Counted from the stretch's first letter, positions 1-10,414 are shown. The stretch is 64,000 nt of DNA from Bacterioplanes sanyensis (GCF_014652515.1 NZ_BMYY01000004.1:248001-312000), one strand, 5' to 3'. The notes: generated by a model from the sequence alone, not told the origin. Numbers and translations are program-made.

Positions 1-795
1 GGTGTCTGGGTTGGCACGTACCACCTCGACCCAAGTCAGCCAGTTATCGATCGCTTGCTCATTGACAGCAACAACTTTATCGCCCACTTGCAAGCCCGCA
101 GCCTCTGCGGCGCCACCCGACACCAGCTCGCCCACCACCGCCGGCACCGCATAGCGACGCGGCACTATGCCTAAGCCAGACAGCGGCTCTGGGCTGTCAC
201 TGCCAGATAACCAAGCATTCAACTGCAGCGTGTGCTGACGTAAAGCACCGCTGTCGCTACGTACCGCAATGACTAAATCCGTGCTTTCACCCAAATAAGA
301 CAGCAGCGTCCACTGCACTTCTTGCCAAGTTTCTGTGTCGGTGCTGGCCACTTGCACAATTTCGTCGCCTGGCTGCAGCCCAGCTTGCGCAGCAATAGAA
401 TCTGGCTGAACCTGGCCAATAACGGGCACCACGCCGGTGGTTCCACCCACAAACAGTGCCCAATAAGCCACAATGGCAAAAACAAAGTTGGCAATCGGGC
501 CCGCGCTGGCAATGGCAATGCGCTGCCACACTGGCTTGCGATTAAAGGCACGGTCTAGCAAGTGCTCTGGCACAGGCGCCTCGCGCTCGTCCAACATTTT
601 GACGTAGCCCCCCAAGGGAATGGGCGCAATCGCATATTCGGTGCCGTGTTTGTCTTTCCACGACCATAACGGTTTGCCAAAACCGACGGAAAAGCGCAGC
701 ACTTCAACGCCACAACGGCGTGCTACCCAAAAGTGGCCATATTCATGAATCACCACCAGCAGGCTGATGGCGACAATAAAGTACAACAGGGTCAT
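1..795 (-). CDS. rseP: RseP site-2 protease, N-terminal part (cut by window edge)
   Basis: Inner-membrane zinc metalloprotease of the sigma-E envelope stress pathway, which cleaves anti-sigma factor RseA after DegS. The window holds the first 265 codons. The first transmembrane helix carries the zinc motif HEYGH at residues 17-21. GPIANF follows near residue 110. A first PDZ domain contains GLQPGDEI, and a second PDZ begins near residue 205 (GLQAGDKV). The later membrane segments and the second catalytic motif lie outside the window, so the gene is partial because of the edge, not broken. Its ATG shares one base with the dxr TGA (TGATG), indicating translational coupling at the end of the rpsB-tsf-pyrH-frr-uppS-cdsA-dxr-rseP operon. 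Confidence 0.95.
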   Translation of the reverse strand, partial: MTLLYFIVAISLLVVIHEYGHFWVARRCGVEVLRFSVGFGKPLWSWKDKHGTEYAIAPIPLGGYVKMLDEREAPVPEHLLDRAFNRKPVWQRIAIASAGPIANFVFAIVAYWALFVGGTTGVVPVIGQVQPDSIAAQAGLQPGDEIVQVASTDTETWQEVQWTLLSYLGESTDLVIAVRSDSGALRQHTLQLNAWLSGSDSPEPLSGLGIVPRRYAVPAVVGELVSGGAAEAAGLQVGDKVVAVNEQAIDNWLTWVEVVRANPDT

Positions 796-1991
796 CAGAA
801 GGCATCCTCCTGTCTGCAAGCATGCGCCAGCCAGTCACGCGTAAAGTGGCGAGCCCAGTCATCGGCTTGCAGAATATCGTCTAGGGAATCTGCGGCCTGC
901 CAGGTATGTGCTTGCATGGCCGCGCGAATCGCTGTTGGAATGGCAGTAAAAGAAATTTGTTCCGCTAAAAATGCTTCCACCGCAATTTCATTGGCAGCAT
1001 TTAATACTGCCGGCAGTGTGCCACCAGCAGCAAAGGCGTCGGCGGCCAACTGCAAACACGGAAAGGTGGTGGCGTCAGGCGCTTCAAAATTCAATTGCGC
1101 CAGAGCGAACAAATCTAACTCTGCCACCCCGGCATCAATGCGCTCTGGCCAAGCCATGCCGTAGGCAATCGGGGTACGCATATCCGGCTGACCTAACTGG
1201 GCAATCACGGAGCCATCGCAATACTGCACCATGGAATGGATCACGCTTTGCGGATGCACCACCACTTGCACTTGCTCGGGCTGACAGTGAAATAAAAAAC
1301 AGGCTTCAATTAGCTCTAGGCCTTTGTTCATTAAGGTGGCAGAGTCGACGGAGATTTTTTGCCCCATTGACCAATTGGGGTGCGCCACCGCCTCGGCGGG
1401 TGTGACTTGTTGCAATTGCTCTGCACTGTAACCGCGAAACGGGCCACCGGAGGCTGTCAACAGAATTTTGTTGATCCCGTGCTGGGTAAAATCGCCCTGA
1501 TATTGGCCCGGCAAAGATTGGAAAATCGCATTGTGCTCGCTGTCGATGGGCAGCAATTGCGCCCCGCCTTCTTCAACAGCACGCATAAACAGCGGACCAG
1601 CCATCACCAGGCTTTCTTTATTGGCCAGCAATACCCGCTTGCCCGCTTCCGCTGCCGCCAGCGTGGGCAGCAAACCCGCCGCCCCCACAATGGCTGCCAT
1701 AACTTGGTCGACGTCATCCGCCTTGGCCACATCGACCAACGCATCAGCGCCGGCCAACACTTCGGTGGTCACGGCAGTCGCTGCCAAACGTTGGCGCAAC
1801 TCGGCAGCGGCGTCAGCGTCTGTCATCACAGCATAGCGCGGCTGAAACTCCAGCACTTGGTGATAGAGTTTTTCGACGCTGCGACAGGCCGTCAACGCGA
1901 ACACCTGATAGCGCTGCGGGTGGCGGCGAATCACATCTAAAGTGCTGACACCAATAGAGCCCGTTGCTCCGAGCACGGTGACCTGCTTCAC
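795..1991 (-). CDS. dxr: 1-deoxy-D-xylulose 5-phosphate reductoisomerase
   Basis: Cytosolic enzyme of the MEP isoprenoid pathway, converting DXP to 2-C-methyl-D-erythritol 4-phosphate with NADPH. The NADPH-binding motif GATGSIG is at residues 8-14, LANKESL at 122-128, and the metal-binding stretch [11 protein letters not shown] at 148-158 (D150 and E152). The 398-residue length is normal. The start is GTG, overlapping the cdsA stop (GTGA). It supplies precursor for UppS, encoded two genes upstream, so the operon joins isoprenoid supply to carrier-lipid synthesis. A second MEP gene, ispG, lies near 41 kb. Confidence 0.97.
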   Translation of the reverse strand: MKQVTVLGATGSIGVSTLDVIRRHPQRYQVFALTACRSVEKLYHQVLEFQPRYAVMTDADAAAELRQRLAATAVTTEVLAGADALVDVAKADDVDQVMAAIVGAAGLLPTLAAAEAGKRVLLANKESLVMAGPLFMRAVEEGGAQLLPIDSEHNAIFQSLPGQYQGDFTQHGINKILLTASGGPFRGYSAEQLQQVTPAEAVAHPNWSMGQKISVDSATLMNKGLELIEACFLFHCQPEQVQVVVHPQSVIHSMVQYCDGSVIAQLGQPDMRTPIAYGMAWPERIDAGVAELDLFALAQLNFEAPDATTFPCLQLAADAFAAGGTLPAVLNAANEIAVEAFLAEQISFTAIPTAIRAAMQAHTWQAADSLDDILQADDWARHFTRDWLAHACRQEDAF

Positions 1992-2833
1992 GCGCTCAGC
2001 CCCCAGTTCAATACCACCATGCAGAACGCAAACACAGGCACCGCCGCTGCCATGCTGTCGATACGATCTAACACACCGCCATGACCTGGCAGCATAGACG
2101 AGCTGTCTTTGATGCCGCGATGCCGCTTCATCATGCTTTCTACCAGATCACCCAGCACGGAAATCACCATGGTCACCACGGTGATGACCAACAGCTTCCA
2201 GCTACTGGTCAACGTCATGGGTTCGACCCAGTAGTGAATGTAAGTACCAAACCCAGCGGCAATGGCCAAGGTAGTCGCAAAGCCGCCCCAGAAGCCCGCC
2301 CAAGATTTGCCTGGGCTGACCTCCGGTGCCAGCTTGGTGTTGCCCCAACGCTTACCGGAAAAATAGGCACCGGTATCGGCGCCCCAAACAATCAACATAA
2401 CGTAAAAAATCAACAGCGAGCTGTGCGGTTGCTCCTTGAGGTGCATGAAGCCAACCCACATCGGGATCAATACGCACAGTCCCAGCATGGCGCGCATGGG
2501 CCGCGCCTGCCACACTCGCGTACCACCGGGATAGCGATGCACCAAAGCAAAAGCTAAGGCCCACCAGAGGGTGCCCAAGGCTAAATAAACAATGAGCCAT
2601 TCAGGGAAAACGCGCAGCAAACGAGCACTGATGTACAGGCAAACAAACACCACCAAGGCGTACAGCACTCGGCTCCAAGTTCGCTGATAGCCGGCGATAT
2701 TGGCCCATTCCCAAGCGCCCAGTGTGGCAATCGCGGCAATAAAAAAGGCGAAAGGTTTAAGCGGCAAAAGAAATATGCCGCCAATCATAATCGGCGCCAA
2801 TACTAGGGCCGTTAACACGCGTTGCTTAAACAC
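1988..2833 (-). CDS. cdsA: Phosphatidate cytidylyltransferase
   Basis: Integral inner-membrane enzyme forming CDP-diacylglycerol from phosphatidate and CTP, the branch point of phospholipid synthesis. The 281-residue protein is mostly hydrophobic helices. It ends with the family signature at about residues 242-260, where KDSS, LPGHGG and LDRIDS are visible. It starts at GTG and overlaps the uppS end by 8 bp and the dxr start by 4 bp. This tight packing is typical of the operon. PlsB, which acts two steps earlier in the same pathway, is encoded at 53.6 kb. Confidence 0.95.
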   Translation of the reverse strand: MFKQRVLTALVLAPIMIGGIFLLPLKPFAFFIAAIATLGAWEWANIAGYQRTWSRVLYALVVFVCLYISARLLRVFPEWLIVYLALGTLWWALAFALVHRYPGGTRVWQARPMRAMLGLCVLIPMWVGFMHLKEQPHSSLLIFYVMLIVWGADTGAYFSGKRWGNTKLAPEVSPGKSWAGFWGGFATTLAIAAGFGTYIHYWVEPMTLTSSWKLLVITVVTMVISVLGDLVESMMKRHRGIKDSSSMLPGHGGVLDRIDSMAAAVPVFAFCMVVLNWGLSA

Positions 2834-3596
2834 TAGGCTCCGCTTCCTCTAACTGCTCGTCAGTGCGGCCAAAGCGGCGCGTGCGCTCAGCAAAGGCAAC
2901 CAACGCTTTTTGATATTCTTGTTGCTTAAAGTCGGGCCAGTAGGCATCGCAAAAGTAAAACTCGGTGTAGGCCATTTGCCACAGCATAAAGTTACTGATG
3001 CGCTTTTCTCCACCGGTGCGAATCATCAGATCTGGAGCTGGCAAATCATGCAGCCAGGTATGCTGATGCAGCGCCTGTTCGTCGATTTGCTCCGGCGTCA
3101 GCGTGCCCTGCTGTACTTGTCGAGCCAGCTGCTGGGCAGCTTGGGCAATGTCCCATTGACCACCATAATTGGCGGCGATAACCAAAGTCATCAGGTCATT
3201 GTTAGCCGTCAAAGCCTCCGCCTCACGCACCAACTGCTGGATGCGCTCGCTAAAGCCCGACAAGTCACCCATTACTCGTAAGCGAATGTTGTTGTGATGC
3301 AGTTTTTTCACCTCACGCTCAAGGGCGACGACAAATAACTGCATCAAAGCGCTGACTTCGTTGGCCGGACGACGCCAGTTCTCGCTACTAAAAGCGAACA
3401 GGGTCAGCACCTCCACCCCTTGGCGTGCTGAGGTTTCCACCACCGCACGTACAGCGTCAACGCCGGCCTTATGACCAGCAACACCGGGAAGAAAGCGTTT
3501 TTTTGCCCAGCGGTTGTTGCCATCCATAATGATGGCAACATGCTTGGGCAGCTGCCCTTTGTTGGCCGCTAGGCGGTCATCAATACTGGTAGACAC
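2826..3596 (-). CDS. uppS: Undecaprenyl diphosphate synthase (cis-prenyltransferase)
   Basis: Makes the C55 carrier lipid precursor for peptidoglycan and O-antigen from FPP and IPP. The catalytic Asp lies in MDGNNRWAKKR (residues 24-34). The IPP-binding region RTGGEKRISNFMLWQ begins near residue 193. The length of 256 residues is normal. The start is GTG, with AAGG in the end of frr as a distant ribosome site. Recycling of its product needs UppP, encoded at 56.9 kb. Confidence 0.96.
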   Translation of the reverse strand: MSTSIDDRLAANKGQLPKHVAIIMDGNNRWAKKRFLPGVAGHKAGVDAVRAVVETSARQGVEVLTLFAFSSENWRRPANEVSALMQLFVVALEREVKKLHHNNIRLRVMGDLSGFSERIQQLVREAEALTANNDLMTLVIAANYGGQWDIAQAAQQLARQVQQGTLTPEQIDEQALHQHTWLHDLPAPDLMIRTGGEKRISNFMLWQMAYTEFYFCDAYWPDFKQQEYQKALVAFAERTRRFGRTDEQLEEAEPSV

Positions 3597-3600
3597 GGAA

Positions 3601-4158
3601 TTAAACCTTCATCAGGTCCTTTTCTTTGTCGGCCAGCAAGTCATCGATTTGGGCGATGAACTTATCGGTGATCTTCTGGATTTGCTCCTCACCACCGCGC
3701 TGCTCGTCCTCCGAGATCTCCTTCTCCTTTTGCAGCTCTTTCAAGGTTGCGTTGGCATCACGGCGAATATTACGCACAGACACACGCCCCTTTTCCGCCT
3801 CTGCGCGCGCTTGCTTGATGTACTCTTTGCGCGTTTCTTCAGTCAAAGCTGGCATAGGTACACGAATCTTGTCGCCCGTGGTGGCTGGATTTAGGCCCAG
3901 ATCTGACTTCATGATGGCTTTTTCAATTTCAGGCACCATGGGCTTTTCCCACGGTGTAATGGCCAGTGTACGAGCATCTTCCACTATGATGTTGGCCACT
4001 TGCGACAGCGGCGTGTCGACACCGTAATAGCTGACGGAAACACCGTCGAGGATGGCAGGGGTAGCACGGCCGGTACGAACCCGTTTAAAGGCCTCAACTA
4101 CGGCTGCCACACTTTTGCTCATGCGTTCTTCTGCATCTTTTTTGATGTCGTTGATCAT
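3601..4158 (-). CDS. frr: Ribosome recycling factor
   Basis: Splits post-termination ribosomes together with EF-G. The 185-residue length is canonical. The N-terminus ([13 protein letters not shown]) and the segment [15 protein letters not shown] match the family's helical domain I. The protein is rich in charged helices, with the expected C-terminal helix ([19 protein letters not shown]). It lies 2 bp after pyrH and 4 bp before uppS. Confidence 0.97.
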   Translation of the reverse strand: MINDIKKDAEERMSKSVAAVVEAFKRVRTGRATPAILDGVSVSYYGVDTPLSQVANIIVEDARTLAITPWEKPMVPEIEKAIMKSDLGLNPATTGDKIRVPMPALTEETRKEYIKQARAEAEKGRVSVRNIRRDANATLKELQKEKEISEDEQRGGEEQIQKITDKFIAQIDDLLADKEKDLMKV

Positions 4159-4160
4159 CG

Positions 4161-4895
4161 TTACTTATCCTCACTGACAATCAGAGTGCCGTCACTGCCG
4201 CCGGTCATCAGACGGGCCAGCACTCCCGGCTCGTTCATATCATAAACACGCAATGGCATAGCGTGGTCGCGAGCTAAGCAGATCGCGGTTAAATCCATTA
4301 CGCCAAGCTGTTTCTCCAGGACTTCCTGGTACGTCAAACAGTCGTACTTTTCTGCGTCCGGGACTTTCTTCGGGTCGGCAGTATACACACCATCGACGTT
4401 GGTTGCCTTCAGAACCAGATCGGCATTGATTTCGATGCCACGTAAACAGGCTGCCGAGTCGGTGGTAAAGAAGGGGTTGCCAGTACCGGCAGAGAAAATA
4501 ACCACATCACCGCTGTCGAGGGCGCGAATCGCACTGCGGCGATCATAGTGGTCAACGATACCGCTCATAGGGATGGCCGACATCACACGCGTTGGCATAT
4601 TGGCACGCTCTAGGGCGTCGCGCATGGCCAAAGCGTTCATCACCGTCGCCAACATACCCATATGGTCGCCCGCTACGCGATCTAAACCAGCTTCACTCAG
4701 TGCCTTGCCGCGAAACAGGTTGCCACCACCAATCACCAGACCCACCTGCACACCGATGCCACGCAACTGGCCAATTTCCAGCGCCATACGGTCGAGCACC
4801 TTAGGATCGATGCCGAAATCGAGCTCACCCATCAGGGCTTCACCACTCAGTTTTAACAGGACTCGTTTGTATTTTGCGCTTTTCATTTCTGCCAT
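4161..4895 (-). CDS. pyrH: UMP kinase
   Basis: Hexameric cytosolic kinase converting UMP to UDP with ATP; amino-acid kinase fold. Visible motifs are [11 protein letters not shown] near residues 13-23, GGGNLFRG for phosphate binding, and [16 protein letters not shown] in the middle of the chain. The length of 244 is normal. It is separated from tsf by 95 bp containing a hairpin, so it may receive attenuated read-through from rpsB-tsf. Confidence 0.97.
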   Translation of the reverse strand: MAEMKSAKYKRVLLKLSGEALMGELDFGIDPKVLDRMALEIGQLRGIGVQVGLVIGGGNLFRGKALSEAGLDRVAGDHMGMLATVMNALAMRDALERANMPTRVMSAIPMSGIVDHYDRRSAIRALDSGDVVIFSAGTGNPFFTTDSAACLRGIEINADLVLKATNVDGVYTADPKKVPDAEKYDCLTYQEVLEKQLGVMDLTAICLARDHAMPLRVYDMNEPGVLARLMTGGSDGTLIVSEDK

Positions 4896-4928
4896 GGGCC
4901 AGGTCTCCGGTGATCTTTATATACAAAT

Positions 4929-4948
4929 ATGCCGGGCGAACCCGGCAT
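4929..4948 (-). terminator. Hairpin between tsf and pyrH (attenuator candidate)
   Basis: Perfect 8-bp stem ATGCCGGG/CCCGGCAT with a TTCG tetraloop on the minus strand, followed only by a short U-poor tail (ATTTGTAT). A very stable UUCG-type loop without a clean U-tract suggests partial termination or an mRNA-stabilising 3' end for rpsB-tsf. It separates the highly expressed translation genes from pyrH-frr. Confidence 0.5.
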
Positions 4949-4990
4949 AAAAATAGGGGCACTCAGCAGTGCCAGCACCCCGAACAGCCA

Positions 4991-5845
4991 TTAGCCTTTC
5001 AGCTGTGCTGCCACTTCTGCGGCAAAGTCCGCTTCTTCAACTTCAATGCCTTCGCCCACTTCGATACGTACGAAGGAAACGATTTCCGCACCGGCTTCTT
5101 TCGCCAGCTGAGCAACGGTTTGCTCTGGGTTTTTAACGAATGGCTGCTCAACCAAGCTGTTCTCTTTCAAGAACTTCTTCAGACGGCCACCCATCATTTT
5201 TTCAACGATCTCATCTGGCTTGCCAGCCATGTCTGGCTGCGCCTTGATGATTTCTTTTTCTTTTTCCAGCTCTTCTGCTGGCATATCTTCTGGCGCCAGA
5301 ACACGTGGGTTAACCGCAGTCACGTGCATAGCAATGTCTTTGGCCAACTCAGCGTCGCCGCCTTTCAGGGCAACGATGGCTGCGATTTTGCCAGTCGCGT
5401 GCAGGTAAGCACCGACAGTTTCGCCTTCCACCACAAACGCACGACGAACCGTGATGTTTTCACCGATTTTTTGTACCAGTGCCATACGGTCTTCTTCCAG
5501 CTCACCTTCGGTCAGCTTGGCCACGTCGGCTTCTTTGGTCTCTGCCAGCTTGGCGGCCACTTTGTCAGCGAAATCGCCAAAGTTGGAGTCACCCGCTGCG
5601 AAGTCGGTTTCTGAGTTCACTTCTACCGCAACGACAACGCCGTCGTTAGCAACGATGCGAACTTTACCTTCGGCCGCAGTACGACCCGCTTTTTTCGCTG
5701 CCTTCAGGCCTGAGTTCTTACGCAGGTCTTCAATAGCCTTGTCGATATCGCCTTCTGCTGCTGCCAGTGCCTTTTTGCACTCCAGCATGCCCAGGCCCGT
5801 GCGCTCACGCAGCTCTTTTACTTGTGCGGCTGAAACATTCGCCAT
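4991..5845 (-). CDS. tsf: Translation elongation factor Ts
   Basis: Guanine-nucleotide exchange factor for EF-Tu. The 284-residue length is that of the family. The N-terminal UBA-like domain contains [19 protein letters not shown], and the core contains SETDFAA. The TDF motif contacts EF-Tu. It lies 76 bp after rpsB, with a terminator-like hairpin between them, the classical rpsB-tsf arrangement. Confidence 0.98.
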   Translation of the reverse strand: MANVSAAQVKELRERTGLGMLECKKALAAAEGDIDKAIEDLRKNSGLKAAKKAGRTAAEGKVRIVANDGVVVAVEVNSETDFAAGDSNFGDFADKVAAKLAETKEADVAKLTEGELEEDRMALVQKIGENITVRRAFVVEGETVGAYLHATGKIAAIVALKGGDAELAKDIAMHVTAVNPRVLAPEDMPAEELEKEKEIIKAQPDMAGKPDEIVEKMMGGRLKKFLKENSLVEQPFVKNPEQTVAQLAKEAGAEIVSFVRIEVGEGIEVEEADFAAEVAAQLKG

Positions 5846-5876
5846 GTGTCAATCCTCTATCTGTGTCTAAATATCT

Positions 5877-5900
5877 AAAAAAAGGGGGCAAGCCCCCTTT
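5877..5900 (-). terminator. Intrinsic terminator/attenuator between rpsB and tsf
   Basis: On the minus strand AAAGGGGGC and GCCCCCTTT pair around a 2-base TT turn (in practice about a 4-base loop), and the descending arm runs into seven U residues. The arms occupy 5881-5889 and 5892-5900. An attenuator between rpsB and tsf is known in enterobacteria, where it sets the S2:EF-Ts ratio. The same role is inferred here. Confidence 0.8.
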
Positions 5901-5921
5901 ATTCATTCAGAGTGGGGAGCC

Positions 5922-6665
5922 TTATTCAGCCGCCGCTTGCTCTGCGTCGTCAGCAACTTCTACAAACTCATCGGCAGAACCGGTCGCTTGCTTGCCTTCC
6001 AGCACAGCGTCGGCAACAGCAGTGGCGTAGATCTGGATCGCACGGATCGCATCGTCGTTACCCGGGATCACGTAATCAACGCCATCTGGGTTAGAGTTGG
6101 TATCAACGATACCTACCACTGGAATACCCAGCTTGTTGGCTTCTTGAACCGCAATGCGCTCGTGATCAACGTCGATAACGAAGATCAGATCTGGCAGGCC
6201 GCCCATTTCTTTAATACCGCCAATAGAGCGCTCCAACTTCTCCATTTCGCGAGTACGCATCAGCGCTTCTTTTTTGGTCAGCTGCTCGAAGGTACCATCA
6301 GATTGTTGCGCTTCGAGGTCACGCAAACGCTTGATCGATTGGCGAATGGTTTTGTAGTTGGTCAGCATACCGCCCAACCAGCGGTGAGCAACGTAAGACG
6401 CGCCTGAACGCTCTGCTTGCTCTTTGATGATCTTGCCAGCAGCACGCTTGGTGCCCACCATCAAGATCTTGTTGTTACGTGACGCGTTGTTTTCGATCAC
6501 TTTCAAAGCATCATTCAGCGCAGGAACCGTGTGCTCCAGGTTGATGATGTGAATCTTGTTGCGAGCACCAAAGATGTACTTGCCCATTTTTGGGTTCCAG
6601 TAACGGGTTTGGTGACCGAAGTGAACACCCGCTTTCAGCAGGTCGCGCATGCTAACTTGTGCCAT
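5922..6665 (-). CDS. rpsB: 30S ribosomal protein S2
   Basis: Small-subunit ribosomal protein bound by S1. The N-terminus [20 protein letters not shown] and the internal [10 protein letters not shown] are family signatures. The length of 247 is normal, with an acidic Ala-rich C-terminal tail. It is first in a long minus-strand operon and is preceded by a structured leader. The AAAGG ribosome site lies 8 bases before the ATG. Confidence 0.98.
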   Translation of the reverse strand: MAQVSMRDLLKAGVHFGHQTRYWNPKMGKYIFGARNKIHIINLEHTVPALNDALKVIENNASRNNKILMVGTKRAAGKIIKEQAERSGASYVAHRWLGGMLTNYKTIRQSIKRLRDLEAQQSDGTFEQLTKKEALMRTREMEKLERSIGGIKEMGGLPDLIFVIDVDHERIAVQEANKLGIPVVGIVDTNSNPDGVDYVIPGNDDAIRAIQIYATAVADAVLEGKQATGSADEFVEVADDAEQAAAE

Positions 6666-6671
6666 GTTATT

Positions 6672-6796
6672 TACCTTTAATCATCATGGGTTAGGCCTCC
6701 ACACTTCACGTTACCGACCACTCAAAGAATGGCACCCCGGCTTCGCTTGCTGAAGTGTGTGTGTGTTCCCCAGCCATATTAGAGACGGGGGTGTGC
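6672..6796 (-). promoter_or_regulatory. rpsB 5' leader, candidate S2 autoregulatory RNA (t44-like)
   Basis: The about 125-nt leader can form a long-range pairing between CACACTTCA (minus strand, 6759-6751) and TGAAGTGTG (6708-6700), just upstream of a GGAGG and the rpsB start. Between them is a GC-rich segment with CCGGGGTGCC. Enterobacterial rpsB leaders (Rfam t44) use conserved structure for S2 feedback. The assignment is by position and general resemblance only; no covariance model was run. Confidence 0.5.
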
Positions 6797-6809
6797 TTTT
6801 CGCGGGCGC

Positions 6810-6838
6810 TTTATATCACTTTTCTGCCCGCCAAGCCA
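6810..6838 (-). promoter_or_regulatory. rpsB promoter candidate
   Basis: On the minus strand a TATAAA -10 box (6815-6810) is followed at once by the discriminator GCGCCCGCG. A GC-rich discriminator is typical of stringently controlled ribosomal promoters. The -35 is poor (TGGCTT at 17 bp). The predicted start falls near 6803, upstream of the leader. Confidence 0.4.
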
Positions 6839-6865
6839 GACTGATAGGCAGGAAATACCGCCCTG

Positions 6866-6894
6866 TTCACGCTGTCGATCAGTCACTGTACAAT
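6866..6894 (+). promoter_or_regulatory. map promoter
   Basis: TTCACG (6866-6871), 17-bp spacer, TACAAT (6889-6894): a good sigma-70 promoter pointing at map. The divergent rpsB promoter is about 30 bp away. Confidence 0.65.
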
Positions 6895-6932
6895 GAGGGC
6901 TATCTAACTGAATCAAACAAGTGATGGTCTGA

Positions 6933-7709
6933 ATGTCTGTAAGCATCAAGAGCGCTGAAGAAATCGAGAAAATGCGCGTTGCCGGCCGCTTGGCGGCGGA
7001 AGTTTTGGAAATGATCGGCGATTACGTCAAGCCTGGCGTCAGCACCGGTGAGCTGGATCGTATTTGCCATGACTATATAGTCAACCAGCAACAGGCCATT
7101 CCCGCACCGCTCAACTATCGCGGCTTCCCTAAATCGATCTGCACCTCCGTCAACCATGTGGTATGCCATGGCATTCCTAGCGACGACAAAGTGCTGAAAA
7201 AAGGCGACGTGATCAATATCGACGTCACTGTCATTAAAGATGGCTACCATGGCGACACCAGCAAGATGTTTTATGTCGGTGAGCCTACACCTGCGATCAA
7301 GCGCTTGGTCGACATTACCCAAGAGTGTCTCTACATCGGCATCGACATGGTAAAACCCGGTGTTCGCCTAGGTGACATTGGCCATGCGATACAGCAATAT
7401 GCCGAGAGCAACCATTACTCAGTGGTACGCGAATATTGCGGCCATGGCATTGGCAAAGAGTTCCACGAAGAGCCACAGGTGATGCATTATGGTCACCCTG
7501 GCACCGGCTTTGAGCTGCAAGCCGGCATGACCTTTACCATTGAGCCCATGATCAACCAAGGCAAGCGCTTTACCAAGTTGATGAAGGATGAATGGACGGT
7601 CATTACCAAAGATCGCAAACCGTCAGCCCAGTGGGAGCACACACTATTAGTGACTGAAACCGGCGTCGAAGTGCTTACCCGTCGTCAAGAAGAGAGCCGT
7701 TTCGCCTGA
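6933..7709 (+). CDS. map: Type I methionine aminopeptidase
   Basis: Removes the initiator methionine from nascent proteins; dinuclear metallohydrolase of pita-bread fold. The metal ligands are recognisable: the two Asp in VINIDVTVIKDGYHGDTS, the His of HGIGKEFHEEP, the Glu of TIEPM and the Glu of WEHTLLVTE. The length of 258 fits the short type I enzymes. It is divergent from rpsB, as in many Gammaproteobacteria, and lies 11 bp before glnD. The ribosome site before the ATG is weak (GTGATGG). Confidence 0.97.
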   Translation: MSVSIKSAEEIEKMRVAGRLAAEVLEMIGDYVKPGVSTGELDRICHDYIVNQQQAIPAPLNYRGFPKSICTSVNHVVCHGIPSDDKVLKKGDVINIDVTVIKDGYHGDTSKMFYVGEPTPAIKRLVDITQECLYIGIDMVKPGVRLGDIGHAIQQYAESNHYSVVREYCGHGIGKEFHEEPQVMHYGHPGTGFELQAGMTFTIEPMINQGKRFTKLMKDEWTVITKDRKPSAQWEHTLLVTETGVEVLTRRQEESRFA

Positions 7710-7720
7710 GCACCCCCCCA

Positions 7721-10414
7721 ATGGACACAGTCAGCCTGACCTTACCGCAAGTGGATGTCACCGACCTGCAGCAACGGCTGCAACAGGCTGCCTCCCCCAT
7801 TCCCGTGGTTCGCCCCCTGCTGCAACAACTGCAGGACGAGTGCCACGCCTACTTTCGCGCCACCCTAGACGCCGTCACCCTGGTTCACCATCGGTCGGTG
7901 TTAATGGATGCTATTTTACAAACGCTGTGGCGCCACTTACAGCTAGACGTTGATCACCTGGCATTGATTGCGGTGGGCGGCTATGGCCGCGGCGAGCTGC
8001 ATCCGCACTCGGACATCGATTTATTATTGTTGGCGCGCGATGAAGCCGCCATCAATGGCAACAGCGAAGCGTTACAAGCTTTTATTACCCTGCTGTGGGA
8101 TTTGAAACTGGACATCGGCCACAGTGTTCGCACCCTAGATGAATGCCTGACCGAAGCACAAAAAGACTTATCGACCATCACCAACATGATGGAAAGTCGG
8201 CCACTGGCGGGCGATGCCAGTCTGCACCAATCGCTGCAAGCGGCGACAGCACCGCAACAACTGTGGAGCGCGCAGGATTTCTTTAACGCTAAGTGGGATG
8301 AAATTCAGCAACGCCATAAAAAACACAAAAGCACGGAATACAATTTAGAGCCCAACGTTAAAAACTCCCCGGGCACCTTGCGCGATATTCAAACCATTAC
8401 TTGGGTTACCATGCGCCACTTTGGCGAGGGCACGCTGCAAGCATTAGAAGACAACGGCTTCTTAACCAAGTTTGAGCACCAGCGCCTGGCCGGCAGCCAA
8501 GCCTTTTTATGGCAAGTGCGCTACGCCTTGCACATGTTCGCCGACCGCGAAGAAGACCGCCTACTGTTCGATTTGCAACGCGATGTGGCCGAGCTACTCG
8601 GCTTTGAAGACGATGGCAACCAGCTCGGTGTCGAGCAATTTATGCGCCGTTTTTATCGCAACCAGCTGGCCACCATGGAGCTGTGCGACCTGTTGCTGCT
8701 GCATTTTAACGATGACTTTATGCAAAGCGGCCAGCTCACCGACGTCGTCCCATTGAATGAACACTTTGTGCTGTGCAATGGCTACTTGCAGCTTACCGAC
8801 CCTGAACTGTTCCAACGTGAGCCGGTTTGGCTATTAAAAGTCTTTTTATTAATGGCGCGCACCGCCAATGCCAAAGGCATACACACCACCACCATTCGTG
8901 CCCTACGCGATCACCGCCATCTGATTGATGACGACTATCGGCAAAACCCAGAAAACAACGCCGTATTCATGGAGTTAATGCGCAACCGCGAGCGCGTTGT
9001 ACGCGAATTATCGCGCATGCTGCGCTACGGCATTTTAGGCGCGTATATCCCTGAGTTCGGCAAAATCATCGGCATGATGGAACACGATTTGTTTCATGTG
9101 TACACGGTGGACGATCACAGCTTGCGCATGGCGCGCTTGCTGCGGCATTTTCGCTTCAGCGATGTGCGCGAGCGCTTTCCGTTGGCGTCGCGTCTGATTC
9201 ATCGGGTGATGAGAAAAGAAGTACTGTATTTAACCGCACTATTGCACGACACAGGTAAAAGCATGGAGGGCGACCACGCCGTCAATGGTGAAGACATTGC
9301 CGCGCGCTTTTGCCGTCAACACAATTTGCGCCCCACCGACAGCAATATGGTGACCTGGCTGGTCAGCAACCATTTATTGATGGGCACGGCCTCACAGCGA
9401 CTGGATTTAACCAACCCTGAAGATATTCACCAGTTCGCATTGGAAGTCGGTGATCAGCAACACCTCGATATGCTGTATTTAATTACCGTTGCCGACATCG
9501 TCAGTACCAACCCAGAGCTGTGGACACCTTGGCGCGCCGAGCAAATGCGAGAGCTGTACCGCAACACCAAAAACGCCTTGCGCCGCGGCCTTGGCAATCC
9601 GCGTAATATTGATGATGTGGTAAATGAAATTCAGCAGGAAGCCAAAGCACGGTTAATGCAGCAAGGTCTAACGGCTGAGCGCATTGATCTACTGTGGTCA
9701 AACCCAGGCAATGATTATTTTCTGCGTGAGGGCGTCGACAACATTATTTGGCAAACCCTGCTGCTGGATCAGCATAATTTCAGTGACAAACCTCTGATCG
9801 CTGTGCGCCCAACCTCGGAGCGCGAGTTCGAGGGTGCAACGCAGATATTTATTCTGGCCAAAGATCAGCCCAATTTGTTTGCCGTCACCACCGCGACCCT
9901 CGATCAGTTAAACCTGAACATTCAAGATGCGCGCATCATGACCTCGGAGCAGGAGCGCAACGCCGTCGACACCTACATTGTGCTGGATGAAAATAACCAG
10001 CCCATCACCGACTTGAAGCGCATCGAGAAAATTCGCTCGGTATTGGAAGACGCCATCAGCCAGCCGGATGAATACAGCACCATTATTCAGCGGCGCACGC
10101 CGCGGGCACTGAAGCAATTCCCGGTGGATACTCAGGTAACCATGAGCAACGACCCAAGCATGCAACGCACGGTGTTGGAAGTTGTCGCGGCTGACCGACC
10201 AGGGCTTTTGGCACGCATGGGCGCCATCTTTGCGGAGTTCGGCGCTGAGGTCCAGGGCGCCAAAATTATGACCGAAGGTGAGCGGGTGTACGATATCTTT
10301 TTTATCGTTGATTGTGACGGCGAGCCATTTTCCGATGCCTTGCGCTGTGAAGCACTGCGCAAGGCCGTTATCGAAGGACTGGATCAGCAAGTCGAAGCAC
10401 AAAGCGCGGTGTAA
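7721..10414 (+). CDS. glnD: Bifunctional PII uridylyltransferase / uridylyl-removing enzyme
   Basis: Nitrogen sensor that uridylylates PII proteins at low glutamine and removes UMP at high glutamine. The nucleotidyltransferase motif GGYGRGELHPHSDIDLLLL spans residues 86-104. The HD hydrolase motif ALLHDTGKS is near residue 505. Two C-terminal ACT domains (about 705-785 and 815-890) carry the glutamine sensing. The length of 897 is full. It follows map by 11 bp, so the two are probably co-transcribed. The stop codon sits in a hairpin loop, described separately. Confidence 0.97.
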   Translation: MDTVSLTLPQVDVTDLQQRLQQAASPIPVVRPLLQQLQDECHAYFRATLDAVTLVHHRSVLMDAILQTLWRHLQLDVDHLALIAVGGYGRGELHPHSDIDLLLLARDEAAINGNSEALQAFITLLWDLKLDIGHSVRTLDECLTEAQKDLSTITNMMESRPLAGDASLHQSLQAATAPQQLWSAQDFFNAKWDEIQQRHKKHKSTEYNLEPNVKNSPGTLRDIQTITWVTMRHFGEGTLQALEDNGFLTKFEHQRLAGSQAFLWQVRYALHMFADREEDRLLFDLQRDVAELLGFEDDGNQLGVEQFMRRFYRNQLATMELCDLLLLHFNDDFMQSGQLTDVVPLNEHFVLCNGYLQLTDPELFQREPVWLLKVFLLMARTANAKGIHTTTIRALRDHRHLIDDDYRQNPENNAVFMELMRNRERVVRELSRMLRYGILGAYIPEFGKIIGMMEHDLFHVYTVDDHSLRMARLLRHFRFSDVRERFPLASRLIHRVMRKEVLYLTALLHDTGKSMEGDHAVNGEDIAARFCRQHNLRPTDSNMVTWLVSNHLLMGTASQRLDLTNPEDIHQFALEVGDQQHLDMLYLITVADIVSTNPELWTPWRAEQMRELYRNTKNALRRGLGNPRNIDDVVNEIQQEAKARLMQQGLTAERIDLLWSNPGNDYFLREGVDNIIWQTLLLDQHNFSDKPLIAVRPTSEREFEGATQIFILAKDQPNLFAVTTATLDQLNLNIQDARIMTSEQERNAVDTYIVLDENNQPITDLKRIEKIRSVLEDAISQPDEYSTIIQRRTPRALKQFPVDTQVTMSNDPSMQRTVLEVVAADRPGLLARMGAIFAEFGAEVQGAKIMTEGERVYDIFFIVDCDGEPFSDALRCEALRKAVIEGLDQQVEAQSAV

